Part shown: piece by piece, positions 34,565 through 45,185 of the stretch
How positions within the stretch are numbered: position 1 is the first letter of the stretch
Layout of the letters: every line of letters starts with the position of its first letter
Source of the DNA: Rheum nobile
Lineage: Eukaryota; Streptophyta; Magnoliopsida; Caryophyllales; Polygonaceae
Length of the DNA stretch: 64,000 nt
Direction: 5' to 3'
Assembly: GCA_027886185.1 (NCBI GenBank)
Contig: WOAB01000476.1
Location: forward strand, 5,518,001 to 5,582,000
Program-made: the position numbers and the translations under genes
Notes under the pieces: model-generated
What the model was told of the DNA's origin: nothing
The model's input: only the letters and a program-made list of their open reading frames with translations
The model's database searches: none

Positions 34565-36886
34565 TGTAACACCCCCAAATATATCCTTGAAAGGTATCAC
34601 CGCCAGTGACCTCAGATTCCACATCCGAAGCCAGCCAAGGCTTAACCAGTTTATACAAATCATAAAACAACATTTATAATACGAAATGTCATAGTATTGG
34701 ATTAAATCAAAGTTTCGGAAATTCATCCATAATCCAAGTACAACCAAAATATATTACAGCGGAAGTCTTTGTTTTCTTTTAAATAAATGACACAAAAGTC
34801 TTGATCTAGCGATCACACGCCTAGGATCTTAACCTTGATAAAAACTCTTCAAAATTTCATATGCCTTCACCGTCGTTTCTAGCCTTCATGGAACTGCAGT
34901 TTACCTGATGTGCCGTATGAGACGGATGACACCAACCAACCATGCAAGGGAATATAACCGGTTGGTTAGTCTAATGAAATACTATGCAAGGGTAAAACAG
35001 AAAGGTTCTAAGTAGTCATATTAGGTTAGACTCACCGCTTCTCGAATAAAAGTCGATGACGATAGTCAACCACCATACTCCTACTGAAAAATACGAAAAG
35101 GTATGATCAAGAGAAGACTCTGAAAGATTGAGTCTTAAGGACACAAATGAAGAGAAGACTCCAACGAATTGAGTCTTATCAGAAAGTATGACAATGTTTG
35201 GGAACATTATAATTCACACAAGCGTTTTAAAACTGACTTGACTATTTGGGTGTACGACCAACCTCACCGCACAATGCGAATTCAGATTTGGAAGGTGGAC
35301 TTACTCTAATCGAAGTCCCGGACGAGTTTCCAAGTTGTACTTCTCGCCCTAAGGTTCATTAATTATGTGCATAACGGCACTTATCTTATTTAATTCCAAA
35401 ACGTATATTCACGTTATAAGCTTTTATAATAATCATCTCATCCCTCAGGATATAGAGATATATAGTCAGGAATAAATCCCAAAAGGTTTGACGCCGGCTA
35501 AGCGCACCTCCCCTATATTCGGATATGGGATAGTCATGACTAGAGAAACGGTGTTAGGGCTTGAACATCCTATCCACCGGGTTATAAAGAAACGGCTACC
35601 TCTCAAGGTAAGGAGCGCTCCTAAGAATACTCGTGCTAACTATATCTCAAGTGCACATAAAATCCACTGCTAACTATATTTCAAGTTCGCATAAAAATCC
35701 ATAACAATACCATCACGGTAATAACAGATATAATAACGTTGTTTCTAGTAATATATACAACCTATTATAATATTCATTTTTAATCGTATTATTTTAAGAA
35801 AACTGTTCCCAACGAAACCAGTAATTCATCCTAATTTAATTAACAATTAAACAATTGATAATTAATAGAAATATGGAATGATAAGCAAGAGCGAACCGCC
35901 ACTTGCCTTAGATTTAGATGAAGCTCAACGAAGCTCAAAGACAATGGGTTTCCGGGTCCAGAACAAGGACAAAACTCGGATTTCAGATCCATACGGAATG
36001 ACCCATAATGAAACCCTAAGTTAGATTCGATAATAAAATATACGAATCTAAGGAAAGACGAATGAAATCGAAAGAACGGAAATCCCAAACGAGATCACAA
36101 AGCCCAAGCCACAACCACGAGTGCCCAGGCACACCACGGGTGCGGCGGACTTGACCGCGGGTGCGGTCAAGCCATAACGGCGAGACGACGACGACGAAAA
36201 CTCACCGGGGAAGACGACGGGGGTTTGACTCGTGGTGGCTCCGACTTCTGGATTCCTTGGACTTCCAAAGGACCACCTTGAGAGAACCTCCTCCTCCTAT
36301 GGTAGCTCCGACGATGATCGTGAAGAATTCCGGCGAAAGCTTGCAACTCCGGCGACAATGGAACGCGAGAGAGATTTGAGAGAGAGAGCTTGGGATGCCT
36401 TCCTCCGCCAAGTCCCCTCCTTATATAGGCCAAGCAAGCAGCTCCAGCTGGCTCCCCCACCGCCACCGCTTCAGCTCTGACAAGATCGGCAAGCAGCTCA
36501 GGCGAAGTTCGGCGGGGCAGAAAAGGTAATCATGACGGCGCGGGTGCGGTGGGTCTCACCGCGGGGTGTGGTGAATGCCACTTTCTGACCGTGGGGTGCG
36601 GTGGGTATGACCGCAGGTGCGGTCAAGGCTAATCTTGTGCCTTTTGCCCACTTTTGCCCGGGAAGAATAATGGGTATGGGTTTTAACCCCAGATAAAATA
36701 TATTCGTATCCGAACAAATATTCTAAACCCCAAAAATACGTCGAATGTATTTTATTCCACTCAGGGAATTATTACAGAGATCAAGCATTTTACAAAATGT
36801 CTGAACTTCTCTGAAATTAATTCGACTTCAGTACGAGTGTTTGGAAAATTACAAAAATGCCCTTACTAAAAATGAGGGGTATTACA
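34565..36886 (-). repeat. 3' LTR of element C
   Basis: 2322 bp. It has CCGCGGGTGCGG-type repeats at 36133-36175 and 36538-36630 and a TATA-like CTTATATAGG near 36420. Confidence 0.93.
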
Positions 36887-36970
36887 TCACTTCCCCCTTA
36901 AAAGAAGTTCCGACCCAAAACTTGGCCGAATAACCTAAAAAAAGCGAGGCGTTACAACACTACCCCCTTA
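36887..36970 (-). promoter_or_regulatory. Duplicated polypurine tract region of element C
   Basis: Two tracts read TAAGGGGGAAGTGA (36887-36900) and TAAGGGGGTAGT (36959-36970) on the minus strand. Each is followed by a diverged copy of the same 45-bp context ('cgac...aaactaggtcgaaaac'-like). Between them GCGTTACA (36949-36956) looks like a fragment of an LTR end. Confidence 0.6.
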
Positions 36971-36990
36971 AAAAGGTTTCGACCGCGAAA

Positions 36991-38664
36991 CTAGGTCGAA
37001 AACAGCTCGGGAAAGCGTCTAAGCATATCCTCCTCAGTCTCCCAGGTTTCCCAACTAACCTCCTCAATTCTTGACTTGGACCACAAAATCCGTACCAATG
37101 GTACCACCTTGTTTCGTAACTTCTTCTCACGGCATTCGAGAATACGCATCGATATCTCCTCGTAGGTACCATTTGTCTGAATCTCGATGTCTTCATAACT
37201 CAGCACATGAGACTCATCAGGCACGTACTTCCTTAACAAGGATACGTGGAACACGTTATACACTGGATGCGCCGATGGCGGCAATGCCAAACGATACGCT
37301 AGAGACCCCACTCTATCAAGGATCTCAAATGGTCCCATGTAGTGAGGGTTAAGCTTCCCACGCTTACCAAATCTAAACACACCCTTTGATGGCGATACTC
37401 TAACAAACACTTTGTCACCAACCTCAAACTCGACTTTCCTACGCTTCAGATCTGCATAAGACTTTTGTCGACTCTGAGCTGTCAACATCCTTTGTCTAAT
37501 CAAAGCAATGTCCGAGGCAATCCTCTCGACAAACTCTGGTCCGAGCAGAACCTTGTCGGCATTCTCATCCCAACAAATCGGAGATCTGCACCTTCGACCG
37601 TACATAGCCTCGAATGGAGCCATCTTAATGGTAGCATGCCAACTGTTGTTGTACGTGAACTCAATCAGACTCAGGCTGTTCTCCCAGCTAGTCGGACGAT
37701 CGAGTACACAAGATCTTAGCATATCTTCCAAGGTCTGGATGGTCCTCTCAGACTGTCCATCTGTCTGAGGATGAAACGCAGTACCTGAATCTCAACTCGG
37801 TTCCCATGGCCTTGTGTAATTCTTTCCAGAATCTTGACATGAATCGGCCATCTCGATCCGATACAATGGTCTTTGGAGTACCATGCAAATGGACAATCTC
37901 ATGTAAAAACACTTCTGATAGCTTCTGGGTTCCCCATGTTGACTTGATAGCCATGAAGGAGCCATCCGAAACTATCAGAAGTATTTTTACAAGACTTCAA
38001 TCTTGCACAACTCTTGGTTCATTTTGGTTTGAGCAGTAAGTAGAGCCACTACAGTCTCGTGCGGCGTCTTCCGGCTCAATGCATCGGCTACTACATTAGC
38101 CATGCTCGGATGATACAGCAATTCGATGTCGTAGTCTTTGAGTAGCTCTAACCAGCGACGTTGTCTCATATTCAGCTCCTTCTGAGTGAACACGTACTTG
38201 AGACTCTTATGATCGGTGAAGACTTGGCATCTTACACCATAAAGATAGTGTCTCCAAATCTTCAGCGCAAAAACTACCACTGCTAATTCCAGATCATGCA
38301 TCGGATAGTTTGCTTTATAGGTTTTCAATTGTCTAGATGCGTATGCAATAACCTTGCCCCTCTGCATCAGCACACATCCCAAACCACTCTTCGAAGCATC
38401 ACTATAGACCACATAACCATCAATCCCTTCCGGTAGCGCTAATACTGGTGCGGAGGTCAGACAATGCTTCAGTTTTTGAAAACTGGCCTCGCACTTGTCA
38501 TCCCAGACAAACTTCTTATGGACTTTGCGGAGCAGACCGGTCATGGGTAGAGCGATCTTAGAAAATCCCTCCACGAACCGTCTATAATATCCAGCGAGTC
38601 ATAGAAAACTGCGCACCTCCTTCACATTCTGAGGCCGCTTCCAATTGGCTACCGCTTCAATCTT
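36991..38664 (-). pseudogene. Element C pol, 3' part: RNaseH, partial integrase, chromodomain
   Basis: RNaseH is 38574-38000 (VVYSDASKSGLGCVLMQRGK, TDHKSLKYVFTQ). At 37955-37990 the sequence jumps to MAIKSTWGTQKLSEVF, so about 550-600 bp coding the integrase zinc finger and the first catalytic Asp are missing. The rest follows: SDRDGRFMSRFW, a frameshift near 37790, MEDMLRSCVLD, KLNPHYMGPFEIL and a chromodomain ending TWETEEDMLRRFPELF-like (37100-36991, with VSWETWETEE). The region 38575-38664 joins RT to RNaseH and has a TAG at about 38665, where element A has CAG. Confidence 0.87.
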
Positions 38665-40943
38665 CTAGGGATCAACCATAATCCCATTCTCATTAATCAC
38701 GTGGCCTAAGAAAGCCACTTCTTTTATCCAAAAGTCACACTTAGACAACTTTGCGTATAGCTGATTCTGTCTAAGGACTGACAAAGTAATCCGAAGATGT
38801 TCCTCGTGAACCTCCTCACTCGGGGAATAGATCAAAATGTCATCGATGAAGACCACTACGAACTTATCCAAGTATTGGTGGAAACATTGATGCATTAGAT
38901 CCATGAAGACTGATGGAGCATTAGTAAGTCCAAATGGCATGACTACGAACTCGTAGTGGCCATATCTCGTTCGGAACGCAGTCCTCAGAATATCTTCCTC
39001 ACGAATCCTGAGCAGATGATAACCAGACCTCAGATCGATTTTGGAAAAGACCTTTGCTCCCTGTAGTTGATCCAACAGATCATCAATCCTCGGCAACGGA
39101 CACTTATTCTTGATTGTGACTTTATTCAACTCTCGATAGTCGATACAAAGTCGAAACAATCCATCCTTCTTCTTGACGAACAAGACCGGAGAGCCCCAAG
39201 GTGATGCACTTGGTCTGATATATCCTTTCTCAAGAAGATCCTCGAGTTGTTTCTTCAACTCTTGCATCTCAGGAGGAGCCATCCGGTACGGTGCCTTAGA
39301 GATCGAAGCGGTACCAGGCTCGAGATTAATGGTAAATTCTACGTCACGATACGGGGGTAAACCAGGAGTCTCCTCCGGAAAGACATCCGGAAATTCTCGG
39401 ATGATCGGAATATCAGGAATTGAAGGTTCATCTTTCTTGGACTTGTCCAGATAGCACAGGTACCCGACACATCCTTGTCGAAATAGCTTAAACGTAGCCA
39501 TCAGATTGCTAAGCCTGCCGTTATCAGCGTCATTCCGACCCTTGAACTTGCATACATACTGGCCCCCAGATGACACCGTCACAGTCCTTGAGCTAACATC
39601 GATTACCGCCCCATGACGCATCAGCCAATCTATACCGAGAATAATGTCGTATGGAGCCATGACTATACAAATCAAATCTACTTCGAATTTCTTACCCTGG
39701 ATGGTAATCGGAAATTCTGACAGACGCTTGGTTCTAACCAAATGTTCACCATTAGGAAGATTTACAACGAAAGGTTCACAAACCTCGTTGCATATAAAGT
39801 CTAACTTACTGACACAACTCTCCGAAATAAAGGAATGAGTAGCACCCGAATCAAACAACATACATACAGAAGTAGAATGAAGGTATAGAGTACCTTGAGC
39901 AATTGGAGCATTGGGTCCATCCGCCTCACGCATCTCGTAAAGGTGTTGACTTTGACCTCCATAAGCAGATGGGGCTTTCCCGTTGTTTTGTGCAGTCGTT
40001 TGCGCTGAAGGACTAGGAGCCTCCACTGGTCTAAACATGGGTCGATTGTTCTGACTAACAGACCCTTGTTGTGATTCAGCCCCTTTCTGCCTTCTCTGTG
40101 GACAAAACGTATGTACATGGCCCTCCTTTCCACAGCCATAGCACGTCTTCTTCTCCTTCGGACACACATTACTCTTGTGCCCGGGTGTACCACAATTGTA
40201 GCATTGGATCAGATTCTTGCCTTGACCCAACTGTTGCGTAGACCCTCCATGAGTCATATCTGTTTTTGCTTTGCCAGACTTGGCAAAATTAGACGGTGGC
40301 GCGGGACGCTTGAATCCACTCGCCTGAGACTGGTTCTGCATTGACCTCTGGCGATTATGCTTCTTTGTCGACTCCTCCAGAATCACTTCCAACTTGTAAG
40401 CAGCATCCACGTATTGCTCCAAAGTAGAGCATTCGTGATGTACATTAGTGGCTTAATATCTAGGTTCATCCACTCGTGGAAATGCCAGATCTTTTGCTCT
40501 TCGTTGGACACCTTCGGCCCAGCATACTGCAATAGATGATTGAACTTGGTCGCAAGCTTGGTCACTTTTAATCCATCCGTCTTCGGATAGAGGAATTCCT
40601 TATGCTTCTCTTCCCTCATAGCTCGGGAGAAGAAACGATCTGTCATCTTTGCCTTGAACATCCCCCAGTTCAAACCAGGGTGATCAGCAAGACCTGTACC
40701 TTCCCACTATTCACTGGATACCTCCTTCAGATGAAGGGAAGCAATGTGCACCTTCTCAGCTTCAAAACACTCAACATTGCGAAACAATTGTTCCATGTGC
40801 GAGAACCAATGTGCCACCCTGATTGGCTCTCCTTTCCCATCATAGCTATCAGGCCTCATAGAGCTTATAGCCTTCAGTGCTCGGCCATAGTCGCCTCTAT
40901 TCCTGACCGCTTCCTCTTGGGGTACATGGATATTAGGCACCAT
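38665..40943 (-). pseudogene. Element C gag-protease-RT
   Basis: Gag starts at 40943 (MVPNIHVPQEEAVRNRG) and lacks about 75 N-terminal residues present in A. A TAG replaces Trp at about 40710 (SE*WEG), and a frameshift lies near 40430. The open 585-codon frame (40422 to 38665) holds two CCHC knuckles (CYNCGTPGHKSNVC, CYGCGKEGHVHTFC) and the protease active site MLFDSGATHSFIS. It also holds RT with RLCIDYRELNKVTIKNKCPL, KIDLRSGYH, VVMPFGLTNAPS and the catalytic VVFIDDIL. This is the best-preserved coding stretch in the window. Confidence 0.92.
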
Positions 40944-41185
40944 CTGTTTACTGATCAAATTCCAAGTATTTTATAACATTAGTATCATTCTAATGTACTC
41001 AATGTAATAAAATCACTTAGAATAGATCAAACTTGGTAATTTTCATTGATAAGCTCAAACTGAGCTAATAAGTTCTACAAAAGGGATCTCCCGAGCGTCA
41101 AGACAAAATTGCTCGGAGACTTAGGTTCTTAACAAAACGAACACTGAAATACAAGAAAAGAAACTGCTAATCAGCACTGGCCCAA

Positions 41186-41998
41186 TCATGGCGCCCTGAA
41201 ACGTTTCCTGTAATCACAGATCCTCATATATGGCTTCTTCGAACGGGGTTTACCATCGGAATTTGGTGATGGACTTCTCACCCTGCTCGGTCCTGGAGCA
41301 CATGGCTCATTCCTTGGCCTTGCCCTTCTTCGAGCATGCTCAACCGCCTCATCCATCTGACGGCGCTCTTCAGGGGAAATCATCTGACTCAGGCGAAGTG
41401 CCTCTCGCGAGTCAGGGCTCAACCTCAACCTCCTCTGAGTAGGAATAGGCTGTGAGTCCTCAGATGCATTTTGTGGATCACTACTTCTTCTGATGCCAAA
41501 CTCAGCATAAAGTGTCTCCCAATCGGCCGGATTCAATGACGAGTACTCTCGCTCAGGCGGCAACTCCGGACTTGGATAGATAAACTCCATCCCCGGGTCC
41601 TCGCTGCCCACCAATAAGCGTTCTAAGCCATCGGACTCGTGGCCCTGATCCTCGAGGTCCTCTTCGGGATCCTCTTCCTCTTCCGGATCCTCCTCCTGAT
41701 CTTCCTCTGGATCTTCTTCAGGATCTTCTTCGGGAATGGACTCGATCATAAAGTCATCGTCGTAGTACCCTCTTGCGTACTCTGACGGATAACCCTCATC
41801 CTCAGTGTCCTCCCTTGGCTCCTCTTCGGGCTCTACCACAGGAACCTAACCTCGGTTTTATTTGAACACTAGCACTACCGACTCAGGGAGTACGGTCTTA
41901 AAGCATCGCAGGGGAACTGGAAACTCAAGCCTCATTGGAGATGGCGGAGCCACCTCGGCTTCTTCCGAGTTTTTCTGAAGAGAAAAGCATGCACCCAT
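41186..41998 (-). pseudogene. Pre-gag extra ORF ('ORF0') of element C
   Basis: It starts ATG at 41998 with MGACFSLQKNSEE, fitting the N-myristoylation pattern G2 and S6. Two stops (near 41851 and 41842) separate this from the long frame 41839-41186: an acidic run (EEDPEEDPEEDQEEDPEEEE), the block FIYPSPELPPEREYSSLNPA and a Pro/Ser-rich linker. The basic tail reads EPCAPGPSRVRSPSPNSDG then RKRFRAP. N-terminus, acidic region, PSPELPP block and tail all have counterparts in element A; the coiled coil is missing here. It lies on the gag strand between primer site and gag. I do not recognise the family. Confidence 0.7.
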
Positions 41999-42206
41999 AT
42001 CTACGGGAGATGAGAAGGGAGTTAGTCTTTCTAAATATAGAAGCGAACTTACTATATCAGACTAAAGAGAAGGCACGACTAGAACGATAGATTATTTTTT
42101 TTTCAAGCAAAATTTTTTATTTGGAAATTCAAATCCTTTAAAAATATTTTTCAGTTCAAAACGAGTAAATGGTTTATAAAATCCCAACCCGAGAAAAAAA
42201 AAATTT

Positions 42207-42219
42207 GGCTCTGATACCA
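42207..42219 (-). promoter_or_regulatory. Primer-binding site of element C
   Basis: The minus strand reads TGGTATCAGAGCC, 4 bp from the 5' LTR. Confidence 0.9.
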
Positions 42220-42223
42220 AATC

Positions 42224-44511
42224 TGTAACACCCCCAAATATATCCTTGAAAGGTATCACCGCCAGTGACCTCAGATTCCACATCCGAAGCCACCCAAGGC
42301 TTAACCAGTTTATACAAATCATAAAACAACATTTATAATACGAAATGTCATCGTATTGGATTAAATCAAAGTTTCGGAATTTCATCCATAATCCAAATAC
42401 AACCAAAATATATTACAGCGGAAGTCTTTGTTTTCTTTAAAATAAATGACACAAAAGTCTTGATCTAGCGATCACACGCCTAGGATCTTAACCTTGATAA
42501 AAACTCTTCAAAATTCCATCTGCCTTCACCGTCGTTTCTAGCCTTCATGGAACTGCAGTTTACCTGATGTGTCGTATGAGACGGATGACACCAGCCAACC
42601 ATGCAAGGGAATATAACCGATTGGTTAGTCGAATGAAAGACTATGCAAGGGTAAAACATAAAGGTTCTAAGTAGTCGTATTAGGTTAGACTCATCACTTC
42701 TCGAATAAAAGTCGATGACGATAGTCAACCACCATACTCCTACTGAAAAATACGAAAAGGTATGATCAAGAGAAGACTCTGAAAGATTGAGTCTTAAGGA
42801 CACAAATGAAGAGAAGACTCCAACAAATTGAGTCTTATCGGAAAGTATGACAATGTTTGGGAACATTATAATTCACACAAGCGTTTTAAAACTGACTTGA
42901 CTATTTGGGTCCACGACCAACCTCACCGCACAATGCGAATTCAGATTTGGAAGGTGGACTTACTCTAATCGAAGTCCCGAACGAGTTTCCAAGTTGTACT
43001 TCTCGCCCTAAGGTTCATTAATTATGTGCATAACGGCACTTATCTTATTTAATTCCAAAACGTATATTCACGTTATAAGCTTTTATCATAATCATCTCAT
43101 CCCTCAAGATATAGAGATGTATAGTCAGGAATAAATCCCTAAAGGTTTGACGCCGGCTAAGCGTACCTCCCCTATATTCGGATAGGGGATAGTCATGACT
43201 AGAGAAACGGTGTTAGGGCTTGACCATCTTATCCGCCGGGTTATAAAGAAACGGCTACCTCTTAAGGTAAGGAGCGCTCCTACGAATACTCAGGCTAACT
43301 ATATCTCAAGTGCACATAAAATCCACTGCTAACTATATTTCAAGTTCGCATAAAAATCCATAACAATACCATCACGGTAATAACAGATTTAATAGCGTTG
43401 TTTCTAGCAATATATACAACCTATTATAATATTCATTTTTAATCGTATTATTTTAAGAAAACTGTTCCCAACGAAACTAATAATTCATCCCAATTTAATT
43501 AACAATTAAACAATTGATAATTAATAGAAATATGGAATGATAAGCAAGAGCGAACGCCACTTGCCTTAGATTTAGACGAAGCTCAAAGACAATGGGTTTC
43601 CAGGTCCGGAACGAGGATAGAACTCGGATTTCAGATCCCTACAGAACGACCCATAACGAAACCCTAAGTTAGATTCGATAATAAAATATACGAATCTAAG
43701 GAAAGACGAACGAAATCGAAAGAACGAAAATCCCAAACGAGATCACAAAGCCCAAGCCACAACCACGAGTGCCCAAGCACACCGCGGGTGCGGTCAAGCC
43801 ACAACGGCGAGACGATGACGACGAAAACTCACCGGGGAAGACGACGGGGGTTCGACTCGTGGTGGCTCCGACTTCTGGATTCCTTGGACTTCCAAAGGAC
43901 CACCTTGAGAGCACCTCCTCCTCCTATGGTAGCTCCGACGATGATCTTGAAGAATTCCGGCGAAAGCTTACAACTCCGGCGACAATGGAACGAGAGAGAT
44001 TTGAGAGAGAGAGCTTGGGATGCCTTCCTCCTCCAAGTCCCCTCCTTATATAGGCCAAATAAGGAGCTTCAGCTGGCTCCCCCACCGCCACTGCTTCAGC
44101 TCCGACAAGATCGGCAAGCAGCTCAGGCGAAGTTCGGCGGGGCAGAAAAGGTCATCATGACGGCGCGGGTGCGGTGGGTCTCACCGCGGTGTGCGGTGAA
44201 GGCCACTTTCTGACCGCGGGGTGCGGTGGGTATGACCGCAGGTGCGGTCAAGGCCAATCTTGTGCCGTTTGCCCACTTTTGCCCGGGAAGAATAATGGGT
44301 ATGGGTTTTAACCCCGGATTAAATATATTCGTATCCGAACAAATATTCTAAACCCTAAAAATACGTCGAATGTGTTTTATTCCACTCAGGGAATTATTAC
44401 AGAGATCAAACATTTTACAAAATGTCTAAACTTCTCTGAAATTAATTCGACTTCACTACGAGTGTTTGGAAAATTACAAAAATGCCCTTACTAAAAATGA
44501 GGGGTATTACA
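42224..44511 (-). repeat. 5' LTR of element C
   Basis: 2288 bp, nearly identical to 34565-36886. It has the TATA-like CTTATATAGG near 44045, so unlike B and F its promoter region is present. Confidence 0.93.
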
Positions 44512-44516
44512 ACAAA

Positions 44517-45185
44517 TGTGGTGGAAGAGGCCACTACAAGAAAGATTGTCCCAATGCTCGCAAAATGTTGTTCTCCACAGCCGCTGCCGGCTACGAGTCT
44601 TGTGAGGACGAGGAGGCCACACTTGACGCGATCCCTGAAGACAATGCCGAGGAGGATGAAGACGCGTATGACTGCGAACCCACGTCTCTACACGCGGGCA
44701 CACCTTTGAGCTTGGTGACGCGTCGTCTCCTCACCGTCAAGGAAGCAACAATAAGCGATCAACGCGAGAACTTATTCCACACAAGGGCTCTAGTGAAAAC
44801 AACTTCCTTGAGTGTCATTATTGATGGAGGCTCTTGTGCAAATATTATGAATGAGAAGGTTGTCAACCACTTCAAATTGCCTATAACTCCTCATCCACAA
44901 CCTTATGCCCTCTAATGGATTTCTTCAAGTCCAGGTAACACAGTATCTCGCCAATATTTAATTTCTTTTTCTATAGGCCAATACTGTGACTCTATTCTTT
45001 GTGATGTCATTACAATGGACGCCACCCATATTTTTCTTGGGGGCCCATGGCAATTTGACAGACGCGTGCTCCATGACGGGTATTTGAACACTTATGTGTT
45101 CAATTACCACGGGAAGCGCGTCACTTTGCATCCAATGTCTCCCCATGAGATCTTACAGGACCAGGTTGAACGCGATCGCCAGAAG
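44517..45185 (+). pseudogene. Element B gag end and protease
   Basis: The rest of the CCHC knuckle (CGGRGHYKKDC, 44517-44550) is followed by an acidic linker (EDEEATLDAIPEDNAEEDED). The protease active-site region is VIIDGGSCANIMNEKVVNHF (44817-44876), with DGGS where most gypsy proteases have D(S/T)GA; Reina elements typically have this variant. A TAA-type stop at 44914 is followed by the protease C-terminal part, CDVITMDATHIFLGGPWQFD, up to about 45185. Confidence 0.82.

Larger units (their letters stand above)
34565..44511 (-). mobile_element. Tekay/Del chromovirus C, youngest insertion of the nest
   Basis: LTRs 34565-36886 and 42224-44511 run TGTAACACCCCC to GGGGTATTACA and differ at about 2 of the first 150 bases. 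ACAAA flanks both sides (34560-34564, 44512-44516). The primer site is at 42207-42219 (minus). Internal order in transcription: ORF0, gag, protease, RT, RNaseH, integrase core end, chromodomain. The integrase N-terminal domain is deleted. Confidence 0.95.

Noticed and set aside
41640..41840. Acidic DPEED repeat as a host nuclear acidic protein
   Set aside because: Its place between primer site and gag, and counterparts in A and E, show that it belongs to the retroelement.
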